Of a DNA stretch of 64,000 nt, positions 44,056 to 57,138 are shown piece after piece. The DNA lies in NCBI GenBank assembly GCA_028023455.1, contig JAQFVV010013343.1:10001-74000 (forward strand), in the 5' to 3' direction. A program made the position numbers and the translations under genes. Below the pieces are notes generated by a model, which was not told where the DNA came from, searched no databases, and saw only the letters and a list, made by a program, of their open reading frames with translations. The DNA is from Epiperipatus broadwayi (taxonomy: Eukaryota; Onychophora; Udeonychophora; Euonychophora; Peripatidae). Numbering within the stretch: the stretch's first letter is position 1; each line of letters starts with the position of its first letter.

Positions 44056-45490
44056 AAGGTACTTGTTCTTTATTACTATATAATTCTTGATAAAAATCTT
44101 CTACCAATTTCATGATGTCATCTCTCTTTTTAGTAATAATTCCATCTTTTTTTCTTATTGCAGATATAAATTTCCTACCATTACCAAAATGTTGTTTAAC
44201 ATTTTTGAGACTTTTATTTTCTTCTACAGCTTTCCTTGCTATTTCACAGTTATACTTTCTTATATCATTTTCAACTCTTTTCCATACCATTTTACAAAAT
44301 TCGAGATATTCAATTCTTTTTAATACATCATTTTTGTATATCTTCATATTCCTTCTTTTCTTCATAAATTCTCTAGTCTCAGTAGAAATTTTATTAGTCA
44401 ATTGCTGCTTTTTTCTACCAGCTATATTTGTTGCAGTTTTTAAAAGTGTATCAGTTATTTTCATATTAATTTCATTCAAATCTGAATCATGTTCAAAATC
44501 TCCTAACACTTGAAACCTATTTGTAAGTTCTAATTTAAATTCATTAGAATGTTTCTGAAGATTAGGAATATCAACTGTAAATATTGTTTTTCTTAATAAT
44601 TTTTGTCTCTCTAGTTTTACATTAACAAGTAACTTACACCTTACTAATCGATGATCACTTCCTGTGTTAAATTTATTAAGAACATTACAATCTTGAAATA
44701 TGTATTTTCTGTTAGTCAAAATATAATCCAATTCTGCTGTACCTTCATTGTGATGCTTCCATGTCCATTTCCTTTTAACATTTTTCTCAAAAAAAGAATT
44801 CATAATATAAAGTTTTTCTTTTTCTGCAAACTCCACAAGTCTATGTCCTCTCTCATTTCTATTACCATAACCAAAATTACCTACAGCAATTTCATCTTTC
44901 ATTTGTCTACCAATTCTAGCATTAAAGTCTCCCATAACAATTTTAAAATGTTGTTTACACTGATCAAAAGCCTTTTGTACATCCATATAAACATCTTCTA
45001 CTACTTCATAACTATGAGAACTTATTGGGGCATAAACCTGAATTATCTGCATTTGGTATCTGCTATTAAGTTGTATAACTAATCTTGCCACTCTGTCCGA
45101 TGCACCATCACTCTCCACAATATTGTTCTTTCACTTTTTATTTATAATGAATCCTACTCCACTTGTATTTCCAATATGTGTGCCTTTATAATAGAGTATA
45201 TGTCCACTTTTTAAATCAATTGTTTCTTCTCCTTTTCTTCTAACTTCACCAAGTCCAATAATGTCCCATTTAATATAAGACAGTTCTTCTTCTAATTCTT
45301 GCAATCTTCCTTCACTTGAAAGTGATCTGCAATTGTAAGTACCTAAATAAAAAGTCGTCATCAAATGGCAGCCTGGGTCCGCAATCAGGGGATTCTTAGC
45401 ACCCTCCGTCTTTGGCCACCAACCGCTGCCTTGGTTGGTGACTTTACAGCCTCCTGGGAATAAGGGCCATGCTTTATTTTTGTCTGTCAT
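44012..45490 (-). pseudogene. RTE AP-endonuclease domain
   Basis: The N-terminal part shows LGTYNCRSLSSEGRLQELEEE and DIIGLGEVRRKGEE, the first strands of the exonuclease III-like fold with the catalytic Glu. After a TGA at about 45120-45122, still in the same frame, follow VYAPISSHSY, IVMGDFNARIGRQ (catalytic Asp/Asn) and NTGSDHRLVRCKL (catalytic SDH). The domain is thus complete except for one stop codon. About 200 residues of linker toward the RT follow, ending with a frame change near 44055, after which SSELPRILNEEV continues in another frame. The enzyme would nick target DNA for target-primed reverse transcription. Confidence 0.9.
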
Positions 45491-45818
45491 AATTGTATAT
45501 ATGTATTGGAAAAATATTTATCATTTACACAAACATTCATTCTGCCTTATCAGGCACTGAGAAGAAAGACCATGGTGTTTCTTGATCTTAAACTCAGAGG
45601 TAAAAAGCCAATAAACTCACCACGCTGGCTAATGCGTGTTGGTGAGCAGCCCATCCATGTTTGTATACTATATGAATAATCACATAGTAATAACAGCTGC
45701 AACGACAAGAATGTATGGAGTGGACATTAGGAATTTGCCCTGCTCGGTTCCTTTAAGGCCTCCAAGAGGAATCAAAGGGTCTCCTTTCAGTTAATAGCAA
45801 AATCCTTTCTGCAGCCAT

Positions 45819-45955
45819 ATATATATATATATATATATATAGTAACTGGATGAAAAAAGCGAAATGTGGAATGAATGTATATCAAAATAATGTGGGGTGA
45901 TGGAAATCATTATCGCTCTTAAGTCAGCAATATTTATCAATTAGATTCTATAAAC

Positions 45956-46042
<87 letters not shown>

Positions 46043-46045
46043 AAC
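45819..46045. repeat. (TA)n tracts at and beyond the RTE 5' end
   Basis: About 22 bp of TA (45819-45841) directly at the RTE 5' end, 116 bp of plain sequence, then about 84 bp of TA (45958-46041) that ends in TTGTAACC. Confidence 0.9.
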
Positions 46046-49000
46046 CTAAGTGTTATTGACACTTGGTTTACTTGGCATTATTTCTGCAGGAAAACAATGC
46101 TATTCTTTAAAGAAATAAAAAAGATAAAATAACAATAGTAATAAGTGAATAATAAAGTATGCTATTCACTCACTTTGGCATGTTTTGGGTGAATAACTAA
46201 TAGATTTAATAACTCAATGTCATTTTTAAAGAGAGAACATGAATAATTTAATTGAGATATTAATAATTAGAGCAAATTAATATGGTATAAAAGCTAAACA
46301 GTAATTGATTTTGGATGGGTAGAGGGGAGAGTGGATGAGTGTCTTATCATAAAGCACAATAACTTCTGGTAATTTCTTTTTGTAAAAAAAAAAAAATTAA
46401 AAAAAAAAAGAAAAAAATAATGTTTAAAGAATTATACATCACTGATTGTTAATTTAATGTATTTATTATTATTTTTATATTGTCAAATTACTTTGTAATC
46501 CAGGTAGATAATACTGAAAACTATATGATTGTAATAAGTTTTTCTTTTCTTTTGTTTATGTTATAATCAAATGATTATTTTTCTGGAAGAGGTCGCTAAA
46601 GTAACAAAAGAAAAAAAAAACAACAACAAAGTGAAACAACCAATTTCATAATCAAGATCTTTTTTTTTAAAAAAGATAGTCTGCTTTTAGTTTTCAAGGA
46701 AGGAACAGTGCTGAAATTTGGTAACTCAATTTTTTTCATTTTATTTTGCAGAAATAAATGTAATCAAAGTAAAATTTTAATAATATAATGTGTGGCTAAA
46801 TTTTTTTGATAAGATATCCTGATTTTCTTTGCCATCTACCTATTTAAAGACCTTTTATACTTAAAAATCTATTGTCTCATGCTAAAGTTAAAAATGACAG
46901 AATTAACTAAGGGAATCACGAAAAGTTATATTATACCTAAATTAAGGAAAAGAAGCGATTTCCAAGAAAAGATTAATTATTTATTAACTTTATGTCATTT
47001 ATTGATATTTTCTTGGTATAAAAAAAAAATAATAATAATAATTGAAAGAAATATTTTGAAACCAAGGAAAATCAACTAGAAACATTTTCGCGCTCTTTCT
47101 CAATATTGTCTGCCTTTACAAGTAATGTAGTTACATATGTTAAAATATGTTTTATTCACCAAGAATTGTCTCGAAATAATAATAATGATAAATAAGATTA
47201 AATTATGCACCTGTATATTTTTAAAATATATATATATATATATAAACTTTCTCAGAGTAAATATAGGAAAAGCCATATAGGGGCATTCTTACGGAGAAGT
47301 TACCATTAAAAAAAATTTATAATTCATAAAGTATGAACAAAACCAAATATCTTAGTGACTTAATGATTAAAATAAATGATATATTATATTATACATCAGT
47401 TGGAATTATTAAAACTTCCTGTACACGTAAATTGACTGCAGTTATTATCATAATAATCTCTCGGAAAATTGCGCATTTTAGATCCATAAGTAAGCTAGCT
47501 AATAAGTATCCGTATTGTCAATAAAAAAAAAATATTGTGTATGTTTATCGTCTATAGTCAACTGTTCGTTATGTTAGAATATGTATATTTTATTTTCTTG
47601 GATCCCAAAATTGTAGTAGTTTAATTCAAGTAAAATTAATCTTCAATTCTGCTATATTTTTCTTTACCTAATTTATTAAATGCACAAAATAAGAGAAAAC
47701 TTTTATTTAAAGGAAATAATACCATGCGTTTATTGTTTTTAAACTTGCTTCGTGAAATACGACTGGATAAAGCTCTTCACCTGGACCAATTGCTCAACAG
47801 AAAAACATTTTCTAATGAGAGAGTATGCACTTGTTAATTAATGATTGTTTAAAACTAAGTTATAAATGATATGTATTTTTTTTTATATCACATAGATTAA
47901 AGTCTGTATGGTCAAGTGATATTTAATAGCCTTGTAATGACAAAGGTATGTTTTAATATAATTATTGTAGGTTAAGTTGATATTTAACACGAAAGAAAAA
48001 ATATCTATAAAATATGTTTTAATTATTACATACAATTGTAGGTAGAAATTTTGTATGTTAGATACGTAAAAGAAAAATATTTAGATATTTAAGGGGTAAA
48101 ATAAATATTGAAAATTATCAGAAGTAACTAAAAAAAAAAATGCTATAACAAAATATTTCTTGTTAAAGTTTTGAAACGAATTTATACTGTATTAATTGAG
48201 GAATTTATTCCTAATTATTCTTAAATAACACATCCACTTTATTTAGTTTAAGATAGTATGCTACCAACTATTTTTGAATGTTCTTTTATTAAAATTAAAA
48301 TTATTATACTTTTATTCTATGATGTCCATTGATTTCAGATGTTGATCAAAGTATACACGGTAACATAAGTTTATTATAATCAGTGTATTTACTTATCCTG
48401 CCCAGATTTAGCAATGGTATATGTGTAATATTCCATAGGTAATAATTATAATGTATTTATTTTGTGGGATGAAAAATGATCTCCCCAAAAGCTTTGTTTT
48501 CCATGAGAGGAAGATTTTAAATATAATGTTCGGAGTATGTTTATAGCTCAAGTGATCAATTCTCATAGATAGGACGATCAAGAATTTATCTAGCATTTAG
48601 TATGCTTCATTCGTTTAAATCCCAGGAGAGGATTGTATTTGGTGTGTGTTCGTTGTATGCCTAAGTAAGAGGCAAGAAACCACCAAAATATTTTAATATA
48701 GTAGATTACTTTACAGACCTTCGTGGTTATTCCATATTCCTCATGTGAAAATAAAGATAGCTCCACCATGGAAGGTGTTGATTATTGTGCTTAATTTTGA
48801 AAGTTCGGGCAAGATAAAGGTTATATTGAAGGTGTTAGCTCCTGAAGATCCACTTTAGTATAAATAGTGCGTTAGTAACTAAGATCAATATCTGTATTGT
48901 GCTGCTAAATATTGCTAGTATTTGACAAGTAAATGAATGGAGAAAGTAATTAAAATTGCGTGGTTTTAAAACGCTTATTTACTGAAGGAATATTCAAATG

Positions 49001-50066
49001 CAATATTTAATTCTGGTTAGTAATTAAATAATACTCATATTTAAAATTATACGTATGAATAAAATTTGTATCATAACTTGAGTTAGCATTAAGTTAAATG
49101 TAAGATAGTAAGTGTAACTTCTGATAACTGGCCTATAATTAGAATAGGTTATCCATTAAAGACCATAAATAAAGTAAATGTATTAGAAATAAATTTAATA
49201 TTTTACGTATTGCATATGATTGGATTAATCATTTAAAAAAAAAAAAAATAGTTAGTCAATAATTTTGAATAAAAGCTTCTACAAGGTTACCAAAATTTAA
49301 TAAACAATGTATTGGTAATGAAATGTACTTTTAGATAATCAATCCATATGATTGCATACAGGAGAAGTAGTAACCTCTAGTCCATAACCAAAAGAGTATA
49401 CAGATTAATGTCAGTTATATTTTATATTTTGTATTACTATGGGATTATTGAATAAATATTCATATATTTTTTTTTTGTGATAATAATAAATTATAGTCTT
49501 GTTAAAATTTGTAGTAGATTCTTTTTTTTTTTTTTTATATGCTAAATATAAGTGTTTGCACAATATTGGCAAAACCTTTTCTTGAGTCCGAAATCATTCC
49601 AAATTCTTAAAAACTTAATATACCAGATAAATAAAGTTAAGCAGATCGGAATATGTCATTATATTTTTGTTTAATGATAATTATTTATGGAGTTGAAAAC
49701 TTAAGACTAAACATTCACCTTTGTATAAAAAAAAAAAAAAAAAAAATGAATTTATTCCCAAACCATTAACTTTGGTTGCACATTATTCCATTCCCATTTA
49801 GTTAAATTGTCTAAGTAATAAATCTTAGTTATATTATTGTGTTGTCATGGATGATGGAAGGACACAAAAAGCACCCTTGTCTTTTTATTATTATGACTGA
49901 GATTCTAAAAAAAAAAAAAAAAGGGCTATGTTATTCAAAATTATACGTCATTATTGAATAGAATTATCATCTCTTTAAATAATATAGCAGTTGATATGAG
50001 AGATGAAGACACATTGAATTTAAGTAAAATAAATGTTTCCTATAGCCGACCAGAATGCCAGTCATA

Positions 50067-50085
50067 AGATCGGAAGAGCGTCGTG
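50067..50085 (+). other. Illumina adapter-like sequence (likely assembly artefact)
   Basis: AGATCGGAAGAGCGTCGTG, 19 bases, is identical to the start of the standard TruSeq-type adapter read-through sequence. The bases after it (CCGAGC) do not continue the adapter. A chance 19-base match in such AT-rich DNA is very unlikely, so an untrimmed read end or misjoin was probably built into the assembly here. Confidence 0.85.
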
Positions 50086-51179
50086 CCGAGCATTTCCTTA
50101 CATGAAACAAAGAACCCTGAGATTAATATTATTATAATTATTCTTTAAATTAATAAGTGATCAATTATTGTTGTTATTACAATCATGGCATGGCTTAAGA
50201 GAATTGAATGTACAATTGTATTATATTAAAAGTATTTTAGATCATATTGGAAAATTAATGGATATGTTGCTTTATTTTGGTTGCCTTAACAACAACCGGA
50301 AAAGTTAGTGTCCTGGGTGCAAATAAAATAAACTAAAATAAATAAACTAATAAAAATACTGGGTTAGAATATATATATTTATATCTGTACACAGATGGGC
50401 GTTTAATAACATATGAGGAAGACATTTCAATTAAACATAAAATAATAATTATATTGATAATTTACATAATTTCTATTCAAAATTTAAATTGTTACATTAA
50501 TTTACAAAAAGTATAATAAAATATATTCAAATTATTACTATGGTTTACATATATATATATATATGCGCACAGACACGCGATTTATAATATATAATGAATA
50601 TTCAATAAATGATTTGGCATTTAATATAAAAAAAAATTACTATATGTGTGTGCATGTATTTACGCACACCGATTTTTATCTATTTCAACTTGTTGCAATA
50701 ATATTATATTTTTTTATAATTAATTCATTTGGAAAACATATACATTTCACACACATATACGTGCTTATAAACTGCTTATAAACGAAATATATAATTCAAA
50801 ATTTAATTTCAGTTCATAAGCTTTTTTTTGTTTTATCAAACTAAATAAAGTCAACTTTTGTTTTACAGGTACTTATTGATTAATTATCAGCTTTTTTAGA
50901 ACAATTTAAAAGTTTTGCTTTTACGATTTTAATTCAAACAAAATTGTACTTGCATATGTATATTCTTCTTTTAATATCATTTTTTTAAAGGAATTACCAA
51001 AACAATTTCTTCAAAACTATATGTCAAATCGTCTTTCTTTTAGACATTTGACTCAAGCAAATTATTTACTTGTTTGTTTTAATTTTTAAGTTAGTTAATT
51101 TACAATATTAAAAGTTGTTTTAAGGAATATTAACATAAAATAACTCACTGTATATACACGTGACATGTTTATCTGTGGT

Positions 51180-51760
51180 TACTGCGTGTATTAATAAACA
51201 GCAGCATAAGTACACCAATTTCTTCAAGCATTCTCTTGGTAAGCTTGGTTTTTAGTCCATCAGAAAATGTAATACAGGTTTGTTGTCATCTTCAGGTAAA
51301 ATTATCCAAGTAATTAGTAGGCATACCATGAGCTTACTTTTATAGTCCAAGAATTTGTCAAGCTGTCTTCTAGAACATATTTAAACAGCTAGTTGATCCA
51401 TTTGAAGTGACCCTCGCTCATGCATCAAAACTCTGCAGTAAACTATAAGGCAGTGGACTGTCCTTAGATCTTCATAGGAGCTTTATATAACTCTGCTAGC
51501 TATTTTGTTTTCATTTTTTAGGCTATTGATTCAGAAGTTACCCATCTTCAAAACCAAAACTCCGGTGAAGGAAAATAGTAGCAGCTCCTGCCTTCAGCAA
51601 CATTAGTTCATGGTAGTTTTTCTGCAAACTCTCTGCTACAGCCAACAACATACTGCTATCTTCAAAATCATTATCCAAACCTGCTGATATTTTTTATCAG
51701 CTCTTTTTATAAAATCATCTCAGGTGTTATAACAACACCTTGATTAAAAACAGTTTTTAT
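51180..51760 (-). other. GC-richer island, possible decayed coding sequence
   Basis: The segment is more complex and less AT-rich than its neighbours. On the minus strand one frame is open over about 47 codons (LDNDFEDSSMLLAVAESLQ, HELMLLKAGAATIFLHRSF). Another gives LDKFLDYKSKLMVCLLITW and ILPEDDNKPVLHFLMD. Frame changes and stops separate these pieces. I do not recognise the family; it could be a processed pseudogene or an old transposon gene. Confidence 0.3.
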
Positions 51761-52058
51761 CTTTATCTCACTAATCTCTTTGAAATCATATGCATGTTTT
51801 TACTTAGACAATAAAAATTTAAAAATTAATTAAAGATTTCAAAAATACAATAGGATGTTTTTAAATTTCAAAATCAGAGTAATAATTAATAATAATGCAA
51901 TATTTATATTTATTCAGACCTTTTTAAAATATTAATTTCATAATGAAATTTTACTTTAAACCTACAGTTATTTAACCCTTTTCTTATTATTATTTTATTT
52001 TAGTAAATGTAGAAAAATATCTACAAAAATTTATGTCAGTGTTTATTTCTACTTTTCC

Positions 52059-52372
<314 letters not shown>

Positions 52373-52582
52373 GCATAGTAAATGTATTTTGGTCATAGAC
52401 CTATCTCAAAATAAACTTATAAAAATTGTAAATGATAAATTCATATTATCAATAAGATTGTAATTTATGAAGTATTGTTTTTGAACTTGGTTATATCGAA
52501 TTCATAAACATTTTCATTTTATATCTTTTTTTTTATAAGATTTACATGATTAATATAATAAATATCATAAGTCATCATGTTA

Positions 52583-52960
52583 AATCATTATGGATTGACT
52601 GTAGGATGAAGGTCTTTCCATACTGTGTCTAGGTTCTTCGATTTCTAGCCTTTTTTTCCCATATCACCATAGTGACCTTTAAAGTTTCATTCATTCAACC
52701 AGCAATCTCATAAGTTTTGTTTTTTCTAGGTCTATCACAATACTTTGAAAGTCAGATTAAATTTTCCACTATCAAACTATTGTTATCTTTTATTGAAATA
52801 TGTCATGCCCAACTCCACTTCTATCTTTTGATTTTCTCAATGATGTCAGTAGTCACATGTTTTCTCTTCCACTCATGTATTTTGTTCTCAAACACATCAT
52901 CTTATGCCTAACACATATTTTTTTTCCATATTTAAATAAATTGTCTGAAAAATGTACAAT
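52583..52960 (-). mobile_element. Old 3' fragment of an RTE-type element
   Basis: It aligns with the 3' end of the 42.5-45.8 kb RTE: GGATGAAGGTCTTTCC, then CCTTTAAAGTTTC..., TCATGCCCAACTCCAC, and TTTTGATTTTCTCAATGATG mirror the RTE terminus in the same orientation, with many substitutions and small indels. No TA tail remains next to it. It is a clearly older insertion than the other two copies. Confidence 0.75.
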
Positions 52961-53257
52961 ATTCTTCTGTTTTTTTTTATCAAAAACAAACTGTATTAAT
53001 GCAGAAAAAAATACATAGCATTGTATGGTAAAGTCAATTGCAAGAAAATAAATTCAGTCTTTCCATATATTAGTAGACTTAGCAATTTAATATAGCCAAA
53101 ATCCTAATAGCTAAATTATAATATTAATAAAAATCAGTCACATGTTACATGACCTATATTGTTTGCATTACCAATATGTAATATATAAATAGGCTGCTAA
53201 TAGTTTAAATATTTATTTTTATATATGATAAATACTATAACAGAAAGTATCTGACAC

Positions 53258-53392
53258 TCTTATCTATGATTGCCTCCATCACCAGAGGGTTTCAAGATAT
53301 GACTCTCTTCACTGAATCTAATGCACTAGCTCTTCACTAAAAAGAGCCACACCTCAAAACAGTCTGGGGATGGAGACAATCATAGATAAAGG
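53258..53392 (+). repeat. Hairpin repeat related to hammerhead family 1 (degenerate)
   Basis: Inverted arms, CTTATCTATGATTGCCTCCA and its counterpart ending GGAGACAATCATAGATAA, enclose about 85 bp. Inside are CTCTTCACTGA, ACTAGCTC, AAAACAGTCTGG and GGATGGAGACAA, in the same order as stem I, core, stem II, GAA position, cleavage site and downstream stem I of the 32.7 kb hammerhead copy, but with an insertion of about 25 bp. Likely an old, inactive relative. Confidence 0.5.
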
Positions 53393-54390
53393 CTTTAGGT
53401 ACATTGTCTTGTAGGATTTATCTTGCAATCTTTATCAACTGTATAACTTTGAATAATTAAAACAAGACATACTTTCACAATACCCATAGTCCGATTTTGT
53501 TTGCTTGTCCCACAATTCTGTTATTTTAGCATTTGTTAATTGCTGATTAATAAACATTTGACAATTTCTTGAAATCAACATAGATTCTTTTATTTTACCC
53601 TTATTGTGGCGATGTTCAATTTGGATAATATTTATATTTTTATAATCAAATTTAAATCCATATTGACAAGATTTATTATGATCAAATAAAAAAGATGATG
53701 AAGGTTATTTTATATCTTTTTCTGATTCTCTTTTTGAATTTTATTATACAAAAGCATATTCTTTTATTTTCTTCTCCAATGTACATTTACATTCACTGAT
53801 ATATTATGCACCACATTTACATATTAATTTATATATAATACAAAATTCCTGGATATCCAAGTAATATGTAAAAAATACAATTTGGATTATATTATGTCAA
53901 TTACACCAAAGAAACTAGAGGTTGTATTTGATATGAATCACCTGTATGTAGAAATCAATAAGTTGTCTAGATTAAAGTCATACTTATTTTGAAATGAAAT
54001 ATTACTAAAATATTCTAGTGATAAAATAATAATTCTGGATTTATTTGTTTATGATTTTTTAAAAATCATTTATAATAATAATATTATTACTAATATTACT
54101 ATAAAATTTTAAAGAAATCACAATATAATAATATTAAAAATAAAAAATATCAAAATGAAATGGATTCCAATGCCCTTTATATTGGATTTGCAGGTTAATT
54201 TATTAGGATGATTTATAATGGCTTGTGTCACATTGCTTTTTTCTCATCAAATAATACAAGTAGATTATTTAATAACTCTAAAATTCAAATTTTATTCAAA
54301 TTTATATATATAAATTTATAAATAAATATTAGAAAATATAGTACTTAAAAGATAATAAAAAATATCTATAAATGTCATTTAGGAGCACTT

Positions 54391-54470
54391 TCAACTATCC
54401 TTGTAGTTTTTGTCAACTAAAGTATTAGCTTTTCAAAGTATAAGTTGACAAAAACTATAAGGATAGATAA
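54391..54470. repeat. Near-perfect 27-bp hairpin
   Basis: CAACTATCCTTGTAGTTTTT and following bases (about 54390-54417) pair with ACTATAAGGATAGATA and the bases before it (about 54443-54470), leaving a loop of about 25 bp. It is too small to be an element with coding capacity; no known RNA class was recognised. Confidence 0.65.
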
Positions 54471-54534
54471 GAGATGTTTATAGCTTTAAATATTTTTATA
54501 AACATATTATTTTGAAGAAATACAGACCAATTTG

Positions 54535-54537
<3 letters not shown>

Positions 54538-54584
<47 letters not shown>

Positions 54585-54611
54585 ACATAAATATATATAT
54601 ATATATATATA
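54538..54611. repeat. (TA)n tracts around AGAAACA
   Basis: Two TA tracts (about 44 and 20 bp) each followed by AGAAACA, giving a small duplicated unit. Confidence 0.85.
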
Positions 54612-57087
54612 GAAACAGAAACTCTAGGAGCTATATTACCCCCCCCTTAAAAAAGGCAGATGTATATGAAAGAAATTGATCTTATATTTTTTTTAAAAAA
54701 ATAAAGCAAAAAGTTTATAAATTTTAAAGAAAATCATTATTTTCTATAACTGAAAAAAAAATAAACCTTCATTATTGATTTTATAATTTTAGAGGTGGCA
54801 TTTATTAAAAATAGCACATTTTAATTTTTGAAACGATGTTGTTGTACTAAATATAATATTCACTTGAGGCAAAGTTATCAAATTGAAAAACATGGCTTAA
54901 TCCTCATGATTCCTTATCTGTCCTGCTAAAAGTAGTGGCCAATCCTTAAGAAGAGAAAAGCACTCAGGCTTAAATGAAAGCTGTATAACAAATCAGATAT
55001 GATGCATAATCATTCCAGAGATTAATGTATAAATAGTTGAGTTTGAAGTTCAGAGGGGATTTTAAAAAAGATTTTTTTTAAAAAATAGATTTTAACGGCA
55101 GTCAAAAAGTAAGAAAATTGAAAAAGTTAAAAAAAGTTCAAAAGTTTTATCTAAGTGTTACTTAACTGTTTAGTTGAAACTGATTTTAGTCACCTTGGAA
55201 TATAATGTTTACAACCACATTGCTAATGATGAAAAAAGAAAAGGAAATCATAAAGATGGAAGGCTAATTGTAATAGCTTCCTCTCTTTGTCCACATCTAT
55301 GAACTTCCAAGATTCACCTGAGTGAACATCATGGAAAGTAAATAATGCCATTCAGTTTAAATAAAGCAACCCCTTTTTGAAATGCAGTATTAATCTGAAG
55401 TGAAGGAAAAAACTGGATAAAATAAGGTACAATTTCATGAAATATTCAATACTTATATGTGTTTATAAAAAAACAAAAACAAAATGTCTTTCTTAAATTA
55501 AATTATGAATAATTATAGCTATGTGAAAATACATTTTATTAGTGATAAATTATAAATAAGTAAATGTCTTAAATATCTATAATCAAAAGACATTTTAATA
55601 AGGTAAATCATAAATGATTAATTTTTTATATGCAGATATATCTGAATTAAAATAAAATAAATAATGAATATTTATAACTATTTATATTACTGATATACAA
55701 ATAAGTATACCTGGAAGAATTAGAAATGCTGTGTTATTACATATAACTATAACTATCTAAATTATAATAACATGTTTATAACCCAGAGAAAATTGGAAAA
55801 TATACAAAATGAATGTATTTATACAAAATGAATGTACTTAGTAAATTTATACTATACTATGAATAAATTCAAACATTTAAATATGAATTAGTATGTCAAT
55901 AAAAGTTAATGGTTATATGCATTGAAAGAATAAGAATATCCTTTTTTTTTAAAAAATTTATTTATTATTTGAAAACTCTGAGAAAAAAAATATAAACATG
56001 AAATTAAAACATGTTATATATATGAGTTGGGAAGTAAGAATACCAAAACAATGTGTCATGGTTAAATGTACAATGATATACCTAGAGTTACTGATGTGTA
56101 TAGGTTATATATATGTCTTATGAAATCGGAAATATACCTAGAGTTACTGATGTGTATAGGTTATATATATGTCTTATGAAATCGGAAATACCAAATAAAT
56201 GCATTTGCAAAATGAATTGATATCTGGACAGTGGAAATATGTACACTTATATTTTGCCTGAATAACCAATGGATATAAATGTGCTTATATTATGGATTCA
56301 AACCTGGATTTGGATAACAATGAATAGAAATATACTTATTATGCTTTGACTCACCTAAAATTAACTGGAATAATAAAAATGCTCTTGTCTATAAAGAATA
56401 TCTTTAGACATGAGTTAATTTAAGCCACATTACATGTAACAACTACCTAAAAAACTACTGAGCAGAATTAAGTGAAAATCTGAATTAAATAAAATGTTAT
56501 CAGTTATCTTCATTATTATCTGTGTTGTCTTCATATATTACACTCCTCTCTGTGAATTAACTAAATAACTAAAGATGTAAATTGTTAAAGAACTATTGAA
56601 AGAAGAACTTGCAAATGAATTATTGATAAATAAAGTGCTTCTATACTTCTCATAATTGAACTGAAAATGATTCTTTACATGGATATGAAGAAACTTTATT
56701 AGAAGCACTTACAAATGAATTGTTGTTAAATAAAATTGTTGTTACTTAAAATTAATTTTAGTTATCCAGTTGCTCATGTTGCATCACTTGTTATTCATTG
56801 CACTTGTTCATAAGAATCTCATGCCTCCTGAGCTACATCTGGCATAACTAGACCTAGGTAAGTCAGGTTGTAGTGAAATGGAATTCTAGTGGCACTGTTT
56901 GGGAAACCAAACACATAAATTTCTAGATGCTTCCAGTCTCTATGGTGCTACATCCTCTGATGAGCAGGAGATATTGTTGTAGGGATGGGTTAAAACATCT
57001 GTATTGGGGAAAGCCAATTGATGTTTCTTTACTAAATATGCTCATCAGGAAATTGTTACAACCAAGGTAATAAAGGGGTTGTACGAT

Positions 57088-57092
<5 letters not shown>
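54612..57092. other. AT-rich sequence without a recognisable gene
   Basis: It includes one 56-bp duplication (listed separately) and a slightly GC-richer patch at 56.77-57.07 kb. That patch contains CTGATGAGC in both orientations (56956 and, reversed, 57048), but without the rest of a hammerhead. No gene was recognised. Confidence 0.5.
56076..56187. repeat. 56-bp tandem duplication
   Basis: The unit starting ATATACCTAGAGTTACTGAT at 56076 is repeated exactly from 56132. The lack of differences suggests a recent duplication or an assembly effect. Confidence 0.85.

Positions 57093-57135
<43 letters not shown>
57093..57135. repeat. (TA)n microsatellite ending in TTGTAACA
   Basis: About 42 bp of TA. 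Read on the minus strand the boundary is TGTTACAA(TA)n. It could mark the outer end of a 3' LTR belonging to the Ty3-type element further right, but the distance (3.9 kb) is large. Confidence 0.9.

Positions 57136-57138
<3 letters not shown>

Larger units (their letters stand above)
42530..45818 (-). mobile_element. Near full-length RTE-type non-LTR retrotransposon, inactive
   Basis: About 3.3 kb, the usual RTE length, with one long minus-strand coding region of AP endonuclease then reverse transcriptase then a C-terminal tail, no RNase H and no ORF1. The 3' end GTTGATGAT(AT)n and the 5' end near TGGCTGCAGAAAGG (about 45818) both adjoin TA tracts. The coding region carries a nonsense codon at about 45122 and frame changes near 44055, 43890 and 43480, so it cannot make a full protein. 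Two truncated relatives occur at 27.6 and 52.6 kb. Sequences of this type are often mis-annotated as craniofacial development protein 2-like genes. Confidence 0.92.

Noticed and set aside
56940-57070. CTGATGAGC in both orientations as a hammerhead
   Set aside because: Neither occurrence has a closing stem II followed by GAA, nor a matching stem I. The reverse one has AAAGAAACATC nearby but no stem II pairing.
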